Positions 17,346-25,004 of a stretch of DNA of 58,842 bases are shown here, one piece after another. The notes under the pieces were generated by a model, which had not been told where the DNA came from, made no database searches, and saw nothing but the letters and a program-made list of their open reading frames with translations. The position numbers were made by a program, and so were the translations under genes. The DNA is from Azospirillum oleiclasticum. Lineage in GTDB: Bacteria > Pseudomonadota > Alphaproteobacteria > Azospirillales > Azospirillaceae. Location of the stretch: contig NZ_JABFFR010000012.1 in assembly GCF_013423485.1 (NCBI RefSeq), positions 1 through 58,842 of the forward strand. Reading direction: 5' to 3'. The first letter of the stretch is position 1. Every line of letters starts with the position of its first letter.

Positions 17346-18755
17346 TCATGCCGGCGGAATGATCTTGCCGGGGTTGAAGAGCCCGGCCGGGTCAATCGCG
17401 GATTTCAGCGTGCGCATCAGCGCGACCGCCTCCTCACCGAATTCCGGCACCATGAACTTGACCTTGCCGTAGCCGATTCCGTGCTCACCGGTGCAGGTGC
17501 CGCCGAGCGCGATCGCGTGGAGGCCCAGCCTGGTCGAGAACTCCTCGGCCATCCGCCGCTCCGCCGCCGAGTCCGGATCGATGACGTAGCTCATGTGGAA
17601 GTTCCCGTCTCCGACGTGACCGAGTGCCGCGACGGGGAACGGCGCCGCCGCGGCGTCCGACCTGGCCAGCCCGATGCACTCCACCAGCCTGGAAATGGGA
17701 ACGCACACGTCGGTGCCCCAGATCCGCGCGCCCGGCCGCAGCGCCATGACGGCGTAGTGGAAATCGTGCCGGGCCTGCCAGAGCCGGCTCCGTTCCTCCG
17801 CCCCGGCGGCCCAGGCGAAGGCGGAGCCGCCATTCTCCACCGCGATCTCGCCGGTTCGTGCCGCCTGCTCCCTGACACCGGCGTCCGATCCGTGGAACTC
17901 GAAGAACAGCGCCGGCGTCTCCGGGTAGTCGAGACCGGCGAAGCGGTTCACGGCGACGATCCCCACCGCGTCCACGAACTCCACGCGCGCGACCGGTATG
18001 CCGGACTGTATGACCTGGATGGCCGTCGTCACCGCGCTTGCGGCGTCGGGGAAGGAGCAGACCGCCGCCGTCACGGCCTCCGGGATCCCGTGCAGACGCA
18101 GCGTCACCTCGGTGATGACGCCGAGCGTGCCTTCGGAGCCGACGAACAGCCGCGTCAGGTCGTAGCCGGCGGAGGATTTGCGGGCCCGGTTCGCCGTCTT
18201 GACGATGCTGCCGTCCGGAAGCACCACGGTCAGGGCCAGCACATTCTCCCGCATGGTCCCGTAGCGCACGGCGTTGGTTCCGGATGCGCGGGTGGCGGCC
18301 ATCCCGCCGAGCGTCGCGTCGGCACCGGGGTCGACCGGAAAGAACAGGCCGGTGTCGCGGATGTGGCTGTTGAGCTGCTTGCGCGTCACACCGGCCTGGA
18401 CGGTGACGTCCATGTCCTCCGGCCTGACATCCAGGATCACGTTCATGCGGCCGAGATCGATGCAGATGCCGCCGCGCATGGCGGCGGTGTGCCCCTCGAG
18501 CGACGTGCCCGCGCCGAACGGCACGATGGGCGTGCCGGTTTCCCGGGCGAGTTTCACCACCGCGGCGACCTCCGCCGTGGTGCCGGGAAAGCAGACGACA
18601 TCGGGCGGCATCGATGGGTGGTAGCACTCGCCCTGCCCGTGAACGGTGAGATCGGCCGGCCGGGTCGAGACCTTGCCGCCGACGATCGCGGCGAGGCGAT
18701 GCAGCGTGTCGGGGGCGAGGGGGGTGCGGTCCGGTGGGGGCTGGATCGGGGACAT
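17346..18755 (-). CDS. FAD-linked oxidase, GlcD/D-lactate dehydrogenase type
   Basis: A 469-residue flavoprotein of the D-2-hydroxyacid dehydrogenase group. The N-terminal FAD-binding PCMH fold shows PIVPFGAGTSLEGHT, VDPGADATLGGMAATRASG and FVGSEGTLGVITE. The C-terminal oxidase domain carries ALGHVGDGNFHM, with metal-binding His residues, and GTCTGEHGIGYGK. The enzyme oxidises a D-2-hydroxy acid to the 2-oxo acid and passes electrons to the respiratory chain. It lies 14 bp after dctM and is last in the tctC2-dctPQM operon, so its substrate is probably what the TRAP system imports. D-lactate itself is only one possibility. Confidence 0.9.
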   Translation of the reverse strand: MSPIQPPPDRTPLAPDTLHRLAAIVGGKVSTRPADLTVHGQGECYHPSMPPDVVCFPGTTAEVAAVVKLARETGTPIVPFGAGTSLEGHTAAMRGGICIDLGRMNVILDVRPEDMDVTVQAGVTRKQLNSHIRDTGLFFPVDPGADATLGGMAATRASGTNAVRYGTMRENVLALTVVLPDGSIVKTANRARKSSAGYDLTRLFVGSEGTLGVITEVTLRLHGIPEAVTAAVCSFPDAASAVTTAIQVIQSGIPVARVEFVDAVGIVAVNRFAGLDYPETPALFFEFHGSDAGVREQAARTGEIAVENGGSAFAWAAGAEERSRLWQARHDFHYAVMALRPGARIWGTDVCVPISRLVECIGLARSDAAAAPFPVAALGHVGDGNFHMSYVIDPDSAAERRMAEEFSTRLGLHAIALGGTCTGEHGIGYGKVKFMVPEFGEEAVALMRTLKSAIDPAGLFNPGKIIPPA

Positions 18756-18769
18756 GGCGGTCTCGCTCG

Positions 18770-20059
18770 TCAGTCAAGGCCGAACAGACGCGGGAGCGTC
18801 AGCACGGTGGCGGGAATGTAGGTGATGATCATCAGCACCGCGACGGCCGCGATCATGAAGGGTCCCATGCTGCGGACGATGCGTTCCAGGGGAACGCCGG
18901 TGACGATCGACCCGGTGAACAGCGCGGCCCCGTAGGGCGGGGTGATGAGGCCGATCACCAGGTTGAAGACGACGACCACGCCGAAATGGATGGGGTCGAC
19001 GCCCAGCTTCACCACCAGCGGCATCAGCATCGGCACGATGATGAAGATCGCCGGCAGCATGTCCATCACCAGCCCCCACACCAGCAGGAACAGGTTGATG
19101 ATGAACAGGATGACGTAGCGGTTGTCGGTGAAGCCGAAGATGGTGGCGGCGATCAGGTCGGGCACCTTCTCCGCCGCCAGCACCCAGGAGAAGACGCTGG
19201 AGGCGCCGGACAGCAGGAGGACCGCCGCGGCAAGCGCGCCGCTGCGGATGAGGAGGTGGAGGATGGTTGCGGCGTCGATGCCGCGCCGCCGGCTGAGCGC
19301 GAGCAGGATGAAGCCGTAGCCGACGGCGCCCGCCGCCGCCTCCGTGGGGGTGAAGACGCCGGACAGGATGCCGCCGAGGATGATGAAGGGCATGGCCAGG
19401 AACGGCAGGGAATCCGCCATGATCCTGACGAGGGGGCGGAATGCCAGCGGTTCGCTGCGCGCCGGCTCCATACGGCGGGAGGTGACGAAGATGACGATGG
19501 CCATGGCGATCGCCACCATCACGCCGGGCACCGCCCCGCCCACGAGCAGCCCGCCGATGGAGGTGCCGGTGATGGCACCGACCAGCACCATGGGAATGCT
19601 CGGCGGGATGATGGCGCCCTTGATGGAGGCGGCGACCGCCAGCGCGGTGCTGAAGGGACGGCTGAAGCCGCCGCGCTCCATCATCCTAACCTGCATGCGC
19701 CCGAGACCGGCGATCTCCGAAATCGCCGATCCGGAACAGCCGCCGAACAGCATGCTGGACACGATGGTCACGTAACCGACGCCGCCGCGGAAGCGGCCGA
19801 CGACGACGTTGGAAAAGGCGAGCATCTTCTCCGCCGTGCCGGACACCACCATCAGGTCGCCCGCAAGCATGAAGAAGGGGATGGCGAGCAGCGTGAAGCT
19901 GTCGATGCCGATGAAGAACTGCTGGACCACCAGGTACAGGGGCTCTCCGACGACAAGAAAGTAGACGATGGTGCTCGCCAGCATCGAGAAGGACAGCGGC
20001 ATGCCGCTGACCATCAGCAGGACGAAGGTGATGATGAGAACGGTGAGGGGGCTGATCAT
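18770..20059 (-). CDS. dctM: TRAP transporter large permease DctM
   Basis: A 429-residue membrane protein with about 12 helices. Typical DctM segments include SFTLLAIPFFMLAGDLM, SMLFGGCSGSAISEIAGLG, IKGAIIPPSIPMVLVG, LSGVFTPTEAAAGAVGYG and LGVDPIHFGVVVVFNLVIGLITPPYG. It forms the ion-coupled channel that takes substrate from DctP. The ATG overlaps the dctQ stop (20056-20059, ATGA). Together with dctP and dctQ it is a complete TRAP system for an organic acid. Confidence 0.96.
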   Translation of the reverse strand: MISPLTVLIITFVLLMVSGMPLSFSMLASTIVYFLVVGEPLYLVVQQFFIGIDSFTLLAIPFFMLAGDLMVVSGTAEKMLAFSNVVVGRFRGGVGYVTIVSSMLFGGCSGSAISEIAGLGRMQVRMMERGGFSRPFSTALAVAASIKGAIIPPSIPMVLVGAITGTSIGGLLVGGAVPGVMVAIAMAIVIFVTSRRMEPARSEPLAFRPLVRIMADSLPFLAMPFIILGGILSGVFTPTEAAAGAVGYGFILLALSRRRGIDAATILHLLIRSGALAAAVLLLSGASSVFSWVLAAEKVPDLIAATIFGFTDNRYVILFIINLFLLVWGLVMDMLPAIFIIVPMLMPLVVKLGVDPIHFGVVVVFNLVIGLITPPYGAALFTGSIVTGVPLERIVRSMGPFMIAAVAVLMIITYIPATVLTLPRLFGLD

Positions 20060-20568
20060 GGACCGGCCGCCTCCCCGCCGAACCCTTCGGTCAGCCGCGG
20101 CTGCAGGTAACTTCCGGCAAGCTGGAGCAGCGCGAGGAACGCGCCGACGGGATAGGCGAGATACACCCAGAAATAGGAGATGCGGAGCGACGGGGTGCGC
20201 ATGATGGCCTCTTCCAGCGCGAGATCGACGCCGTGCAAAAGCAGGACGAGCAGCGTCCCGATGACCGCGGCATCGACCAGGACGCGCAGGGAACGACGCA
20301 GCGGGAGCGGCAGCAGGTCCGCGATCAGCGTCAGTCGGGGGTGCTGGTCGAGCCGCAGCGACACCGCACTGCCGATCAGCACCAGAAAGAACATGAGGAG
20401 CCGTGCGCATTCCTCGCCCCAGAAGATCGGCGCGTGCAGCACGTAGCGGGCAACCACCATGTGGATGACCAGAACGGACATGAGCAACAGGATGGCGCCG
20501 GTGAGAAGGGCGGTCGTCCAGAAGACGAGCCGGTCGGCGAAGCGGTAAACGGTGTGCAGCGTGGACAT
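20056..20568 (-). CDS. dctQ: TRAP transporter small permease DctQ
   Basis: A 170-residue protein with four predicted membrane helices. The family motif HAPIFWGEECARLLMFFLV lies between helices 1 and 2 and SYFWVYLAYPVGAFLALL near the end. It associates with DctM and is needed for substrate import. It lies 59 bp after dctP and overlaps dctM by four bases. Confidence 0.93.
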   Translation of the reverse strand: MSTLHTVYRFADRLVFWTTALLTGAILLLMSVLVIHMVVARYVLHAPIFWGEECARLLMFFLVLIGSAVSLRLDQHPRLTLIADLLPLPLRRSLRVLVDAAVIGTLLVLLLHGVDLALEEAIMRTPSLRISYFWVYLAYPVGAFLALLQLAGSYLQPRLTEGFGGEAAGP

Positions 20569-20627
20569 GGGGGTGTGTCTCCGTACCGGAGGGCGGCACG
20601 TGGTGGTGCCGGCCCTGCCAGTGGTCG

Positions 20628-21647
20628 TCAGCGGGAGACCTTGGCGACGTGGGCGAAGAAGCCGTCAACGAACTCCTTGCCGTATTCCTTCTCGGCCCAG
20701 CCGCGCACGGCGGTGGTGGTCGCCTTGCGGAAGCCTTCGAGCTGCCCGGGCGTCGGGGTGTACACCTGCATGCCCTGCTGTTGCAGCGTCTTCAGCGCGA
20801 CCACATCCTGGACGGCGCCGATGCCGGCATAGGCCAGCGAGGCTTCCCGGTGCGCGGTCAGGACCGCCTGCCGCAGGTCCGCCGGCAGTCCCTGGTACCA
20901 TTTCTCGTTCACGAAGATGCCGGCGATCGTCATCAGATGACCGGACAGCGTCAGGTGCTTCTGCACCTGGAAGTATTTCTGCTGCAGGATCGTCGCCAGC
21001 GGGTTCTCCTGCCCGTCCACCACGCCGGTCTGCAGGCTGCTGTAGAGCTCCATGAAGGGAATGGGTGTCGGGGTGGCACCGAGCGAACGCATCATCTCCT
21101 GGTGCGGGACGATCTCCTGCGTCCGCATCTTCAGGCCCTTCAGATCGCCGGGTCCCTGAACGGGCTTGGCCGCGGTGGTGAAGTTGCGGAACCCGTAGGG
21201 CTCGAAGCCGAGAATCCGGACCCCGGTCTCCTTCGCGATCGTGTCCAGCAAGTTCCGGACATAGTCGTTTTCGGTGGACAGCACCTCGACCATGTTCGCA
21301 CGGGTCGTGTAGAGGAAGGGCAGATCGATCACGCCCAGCTTCGGGTAGTAGAGGGACGCGAACACCCCCGACGAGAAGCTGGCCACGCCGATCGTGCCGC
21401 GACGGATCTGCTGCGCCATCGACTTGGCGTCGCCGAGCTGAGCGTTGGGAAAGAGGTCGACCTTCATCCGTCCGCCGGTCAACCGCTCCAGCGTGTCCTT
21501 GAAGACGTAGGCATGCGCGGCGGCTGCATTCTCGGACGGCTGGTCCACGTCGGCGAACGAGTATTTGAGGGTGTGTTCCTGCGCCGCCGCGGGCAGCGCG
21601 GAGACCGCGGCCAGCGACAGGACGATGCCCGCGATGATGCTCTTCAT
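20628..21647 (-). CDS. dctP: TRAP periplasmic binding protein DctP
   Basis: A 339-residue TRAP solute-binding protein with a Sec signal (MKSIIAGIVLSLAAVSALPAA, cleaved near AAA-QEH). Family features are LGDAKSMAQQIRRGTIGVA, LKGLKMRTQEIVPHQEMMRSLGATP with the conserved Arg that grips the ligand carboxylate, and PIPFMELYSSLQTGVVDGQENP. Expected ligands are C4-C6 organic or sugar acids. AGGAGG precedes the ATG. The 196-base gap to the upstream tctC2 shows no obvious promoter or hairpin, so read-through from tctC2 is plausible. Confidence 0.95.
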   Translation of the reverse strand: MKSIIAGIVLSLAAVSALPAAAQEHTLKYSFADVDQPSENAAAAHAYVFKDTLERLTGGRMKVDLFPNAQLGDAKSMAQQIRRGTIGVASFSSGVFASLYYPKLGVIDLPFLYTTRANMVEVLSTENDYVRNLLDTIAKETGVRILGFEPYGFRNFTTAAKPVQGPGDLKGLKMRTQEIVPHQEMMRSLGATPTPIPFMELYSSLQTGVVDGQENPLATILQQKYFQVQKHLTLSGHLMTIAGIFVNEKWYQGLPADLRQAVLTAHREASLAYAGIGAVQDVVALKTLQQQGMQVYTPTPGQLEGFRKATTTAVRGWAEKEYGKEFVDGFFAHVAKVSR

Positions 21648-21843
21648 CCGTTTCCTCCTTCGACCCCGGCCCCGCGCGGTGGAATCGCGTTGTGCCGGTG
21701 ATTGTCATGTCCCGTGGGCCGCCGTGGTCAGCGGCGATCGAGCGCGCCGTCGTTGCGGCGTCCGAATCCCATCGGGTTGTCGTGGCAAGGCGGTTCGGAA
21801 CAGGAGGCTCCGGTTGCGGATCGGCCGCAGTCCGCCACCGCCC

Positions 21844-21854
21844 GGTCCCGTTGG
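21844..21854. other. Left end of the gap between tctC2 and dctP (gap 21648-21854)
   Basis: The gap 21648-21854 is 207 bases. I see no gene, no operator of the island type (one CCC/GGG pair near 21770 has the wrong spacing) and no terminator in it. Confidence 0.4.
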
Positions 21855-22844
21855 TCACTTCTTGTAGCCGACGGCGTTGATCACCCGCTCGGTCATGGCC
21901 TCATGCTCCTTCAGGAAGGCGGCAAGCTCGGCACTGCCGCGCCACTGGAGACCGAAGCCCCGCTCCTTCATTCCCTTCTGGAAGCGTTCGCTTTCGTAAG
22001 CGGCCTTCACGGCGTCCTCGATGGCGGCGACCAGCGCCGGGTCCATGCCGGCCGGACCGGCGATCGCGCGCCAGGTGCCGCCCTCGTAGGTCCGGCCCAC
22101 CTGCTCGCCGACGGTGGGAACCGCCGGGTAGCGGTCGAGGCGTTTCCCGCTCATGACGCCGACGCTGCGCACCCGCCCGGCCGCCGTGAGCGCGTCGGTC
22201 TCCGGCAGCGAGCAGAGGACGACGTCGACCCCGCCCGCCGCGAGCTCCTGAAGGCCGGCCGCGGAACCGGGCGCCGGGATCAGGTTGACCTTGGACACGT
22301 CCACGCCCTGGTCGAGCAGCAGCGAGACGAAGGGGATGTCCCAACTCGCGTTGCAGGTGCCGCCGCAGGAGATCTTCAGGCTGCCAGGGTCCTTTTTCAG
22401 GGCGGCGATGATGTCCGGCACGCCCTGGAAGCGGGAACCCTTGGCGACATGGATCGCGGCCGGGTCGGCGTTGAACTGTGCGACCGGCGAATAGCTGGCC
22501 GCGGTGAAGTCCGCCTGTCCGAGAAGGCGGTACTGCGCGAAAGGCGAAAGCTGACCCAGCGTGTAGCCGTCCGGCCTGGCCTTCACGTAGGTGGTCATGC
22601 CGACCACGCCGCCGCCCTGTGCCTGGTTCACCACGGTGAAGGGCTGCCCCGTCCGCGCTTCGAGTTCGCGCGCCAGCAGCCGCATCGTGAAGTCGCTGCC
22701 GCCGCCCGCCCCGGCGATGACGATCAGGGTGACCGGCCGTTCCGGCCATGCCGCCATCGTCGGGACGGACCACGCCGTGGCGGTCGCGACAAAGGCCGCG
22801 ACCGAAAGCGCAGCCTTCCAACCGGACACCATCGAAGGTCCCAC
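21855..22844 (-). CDS. TctC/Bug family binding protein (copy 2, without its own tctAB)
   Basis: A 329-residue TTT-type binding protein. The mature start WPERPVTLIVIAGAGGGSD is the family hallmark, and a Sec signal precedes it (MVSGWKAALSVAAFVATATA). I chose GTG at 22844 because GGAGG lies exactly five bases upstream; ATG 22832 is 17 bases away and lacks a good site. No tctA or tctB adjoins it: the next genes on the strand are a TRAP system. It shares ISCGGTCNASWDIP with the IHCSGGCGSVWDIP of copy 3, so both may dock on the TctAB pair at 25005-26989. Copy 1 lacks these cysteines. Confidence 0.9.
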   Translation of the reverse strand: MGPSMVSGWKAALSVAAFVATATAWSVPTMAAWPERPVTLIVIAGAGGGSDFTMRLLARELEARTGQPFTVVNQAQGGGVVGMTTYVKARPDGYTLGQLSPFAQYRLLGQADFTAASYSPVAQFNADPAAIHVAKGSRFQGVPDIIAALKKDPGSLKISCGGTCNASWDIPFVSLLLDQGVDVSKVNLIPAPGSAAGLQELAAGGVDVVLCSLPETDALTAAGRVRSVGVMSGKRLDRYPAVPTVGEQVGRTYEGGTWRAIAGPAGMDPALVAAIEDAVKAAYESERFQKGMKERGFGLQWRGSAELAAFLKEHEAMTERVINAVGYKK

Positions 22845-22878
22845 TGTTTCCTCCGCTTGCTTGTTTTCGATGAGTTTG

Positions 22879-22895
22879 ATCCCACAATACGGGAT
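22879..22895. promoter_or_regulatory. Island palindrome, site 4 (before tctC2)
   Basis: ATCCC-ACAATAC-GGGAT, 35 bp upstream of the GTG of tctC2; a near-perfect copy. Confidence 0.7.
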
Positions 22896-22908
22896 ATATG
22901 AAGTGACT

Positions 22909-22925
22909 ATCCTATAATGCGGAAT
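22909..22925. promoter_or_regulatory. Island palindrome, site 5 (before tctC2)
   Basis: ATCCT-ATAATGC-GGAAT, a weaker copy whose centre is 30 bp from that of site 4. Confidence 0.5.
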
Positions 22926-22985
22926 GATGGTCAAGCGGATTTATGACACATCAATCGTGTTGACAGCGGCTCGTACGGCGGTTAT

Positions 22986-23002
22986 AGCCCGCATAGTGGG
23001 AC
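22986..23002. promoter_or_regulatory. Island palindrome, site 6 (before dapA-like gene 2)
   Basis: AGCCC-GCATAGT-GGGAC, centre 24 bp from that of site 7. Confidence 0.6.
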
Positions 23003-23009
23003 AGCATGA

Positions 23010-23026
23010 AACCCACATAGTGGGAT
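23010..23026. promoter_or_regulatory. Island palindrome, site 7 (before dapA-like gene 2)
   Basis: AACCC-ACATAGT-GGGAT, ending 19 bp before the ATG, where a bound protein would block transcription. Confidence 0.65.
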
Positions 23027-23045
23027 TAACTGGAGAACGCACCCA

Positions 23046-23957
23046 ATGTCCGAATCCTTGACCGGCATCATTCCTCCGCTCGTCACGCCGTTCACGGCCG
23101 ATGGCGAGATCGACGAGGCCGCCTATCGGGCCGAAGTCCGCTTCATGCTCACGAAGGGGGTGAACGGCCTCTGCGTGGGCGGCAGCACGGGCGAGGGGCA
23201 CACGCTCTCGACGGAGGAGCTGGTCCGTCTGGTGGGCGTCTGCATCGAGGAGGTGAACGGCGCCGTTCCGGTGGTTGCCGGCATCATCGTGAACAGCACG
23301 CGCGACGCCATCGCCAAGGCGAAGGCGATGGCCCATCTGCCGGTCGCCGCCCTGCAGGTGACGCCGGTCCACTACGTCTTCAAGCCGGACGAGGACGCCA
23401 CCTACGCCCATTTCGAGGCGTTGGCATCGGCCACCGCCTTCCCGATCATCATCTACAACGTCGTTCCCTGGAACTACCTGCCGCCGCCGTTGCTGGTGCG
23501 GATCATGAAGGGCATGGACCAGGTGATCGGCGTGAAGCAGAGCGCCGGCGACCTCAAGCTGATGGCGGACCTGCTCAACGCCAGGCTTCCGGGCAAGATC
23601 GTCCTGACGGCCGTCGATGCGCTGCTCTACCCGTCCTTCGCGTTGGGAGCCCACGGCACCATCGCCGCCAACCCCGCCGCCGTTCCGGGGGTGACGGTCA
23701 GCCTGTGGAACGCGGTGCAGAGCGGCGACCACGCCCGCGCCAAGGAGATCCACACCGCGCTGCTCTCCTTCTGGAACACCATCAACGGCGACAATCTGCC
23801 GGCCTGCGTGAAGTACGCGCTGACCCGCCAGGGATGTCCCTGTGGCCTGCCCCGCATGCCCATGCCGGCCCCCAGCGCCGCGCAGAAGGCGGCGATCGAC
23901 GCGGCGCTGGCCCAGGTGCTGGTCTACGACACGACCGTCGGGCGCGCTGCGGCCTGA
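23046..23957 (+). CDS. DapA/NAL superfamily lyase (paralogue 2)
   Basis: A 303-residue homologue of the lyase at 16364. It shares GGSTGEGHTL, TPVHYVFKP, IIYNVVPWNYL and the Schiff-base lysine in VIGVKQSAGDL. It too lacks the Arg of YNVPxR and the TPYYN relay of dihydrodipicolinate synthase, so it likely cleaves or dehydrates another 2-oxo acid. A TTTTTT-tailed terminator follows 45 bp after the stop, separating it from iclR2 on the same strand. It is divergent from tctC2-dctPQM-oxidase; an imported hydroxy acid oxidised by that FAD enzyme could be its substrate. Confidence 0.9.
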   Translation: MSESLTGIIPPLVTPFTADGEIDEAAYRAEVRFMLTKGVNGLCVGGSTGEGHTLSTEELVRLVGVCIEEVNGAVPVVAGIIVNSTRDAIAKAKAMAHLPVAALQVTPVHYVFKPDEDATYAHFEALASATAFPIIIYNVVPWNYLPPPLLVRIMKGMDQVIGVKQSAGDLKLMADLLNARLPGKIVLTAVDALLYPSFALGAHGTIAANPAAVPGVTVSLWNAVQSGDHARAKEIHTALLSFWNTINGDNLPACVKYALTRQGCPCGLPRMPMPAPSAAQKAAIDAALAQVLVYDTTVGRAAA

Positions 23958-24001
23958 CACCGCGGCGCCCGGCGCCCTGTCCTCGACCGATCGGTGGAAC
24001 T

Positions 24002-24031
24002 GGCGGCAGGCAGGCTTGCCGCCTCTTTTTT
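24002..24031 (+). terminator. Rho-independent terminator after dapA-like gene 2
   Basis: Stem GGCGGCA / TGCCGCC with an 8-base loop, followed by TCTTTTTT. This is the clearest intrinsic terminator in the window. Confidence 0.85.
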
Positions 24032-24100
24032 GTGCCGGCTGTGGCCGCCCGGCGATGGCGATGCTAGTATCGGGGCGGACAACGCACGGGGAATCACCGC

Positions 24101-24952
24101 TTGCAAACCAAGAACGTCAAGTCGGCCGGCAAGCTCCTTGCGGTTCTGGAGTGTTTTTCCAGCCTCGACCGCCGTTTGTCGGTGGCGGAGATCGCGCGGC
24201 GGACGGCGTTGCCGCGCAGCACGGCGCACCGCCTGATCCTGGCGCTCAAGGAGATCGGTTTCCTCGAGCAGGACCGGTCACGGGACGAGTACCGTCTGGG
24301 CATGAAGCTGTTCGAGCTGGGGTCCATCGTCCTGTTCAACATGGACCTGCAGCGCGAAGCCAAGCCCTTCGTCGAGGCGCTGGCCAGCCTGACGCGGGAA
24401 GCCGTCCATCTCTGCGTGTTCGACGGGTCGCGCATGGTGTTCGTCGAGCGGTCCTCCGGCGGCCGGACCGGCCAGAACAACGCCACCATCACCATGGAGA
24501 CGACGCCCTGCCATTGCACCGGCGTCGGAAAGGTGGCGCTCGCCTTCCAGCCGGACGCGGTCATCGACCGGGTGATCGGGTTCGGTCTGCCGGCCTACAC
24601 ACGCAACACGATCACCGATCCCACGCGTCTGAAGGAGGAGCTGGCGGCGACCCGGGCGCGTGGCTTCGCGCTCGATTTCGGCGAGATCGAGCCAGGCCGC
24701 AACTGCGTCGCCGCGCCGATCCGCAACACCGGCGGCCAGGTCTTCGCCGCGATCTCCGTCAGTGGTTCGTCGACGCGCCTGCGGCCCGAGACGCTGGAGC
24801 AGCTCGCCCCCATCCTGACCAGCCATGCGGAATCGATATCGCTGCGGCTGGGCTACAATCCCGACGAGGCGCGTCCGGTGACCGGAAAGGCGCGGGGCCG
24901 CCGCACCGCCCGCCGGAAGGACGAGGAGACCGCCCCTTCCGGTGCGGCCTGA
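24101..24952 (+). CDS. IclR family transcriptional regulator (IclR2)
   Basis: A 283-residue IclR-type regulator starting at TTG 24101; no ATG or GTG lies near the expected N-terminus MQTKNVKSAGKLLAVLECF. The helix-turn-helix reads VAEIARRTALPRSTAHRLI, nearly matching that of IclR1, and the wing/linker region (DEYRLGMKLFELG) is equally close. The effector domain carries CHCTGVGKVALAFQPD and CVAAPIRNTGGQVFAAISVSG. A basic C-terminal tail (KARGRRTARRK) is an addition. The shared reading head suggests both regulators bind the same palindromes, with different effectors possible. Confidence 0.92.
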   Translation: MQTKNVKSAGKLLAVLECFSSLDRRLSVAEIARRTALPRSTAHRLILALKEIGFLEQDRSRDEYRLGMKLFELGSIVLFNMDLQREAKPFVEALASLTREAVHLCVFDGSRMVFVERSSGGRTGQNNATITMETTPCHCTGVGKVALAFQPDAVIDRVIGFGLPAYTRNTITDPTRLKEELAATRARGFALDFGEIEPGRNCVAAPIRNTGGQVFAAISVSGSSTRLRPETLEQLAPILTSHAESISLRLGYNPDEARPVTGKARGRRTARRKDEETAPSGAA

Positions 24953-24960
24953 GCCCGGAC

Positions 24961-24988
24961 ACCGGACCACGCCGGGGCGTGGTCCGGT
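24961..24988. terminator. Strong hairpin between convergent iclR2 and tctA2
   Basis: Perfect 13-base inverted repeat ACCGGACCACGCC / GGCGTGGTCCGGT separated by 2 bases, in the 52-base gap between two convergent genes. There is no T-run; probably a bidirectional terminator. Confidence 0.65.
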
Positions 24989-25004
24989 ACCTCCCCTGTG
25001 GGGA

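Larger units (their letters stand above)
22845..23045. other. Divergent control region between tctC2 and dapA-like gene 2
   Basis: 201 bases, clearly less GC-rich than its surroundings, holding four CCC-N7-GGG-type palindromes: two near tctC2 and two near the dapA-like gene. Confidence 0.75.

Noticed and set aside
21768..21780. ATCCCATCGGGTT near the tctC2-dctP gap as another island palindrome
   Set aside because: The spacing between CCC and GGG is three bases, not seven, and the A/T centre is missing.
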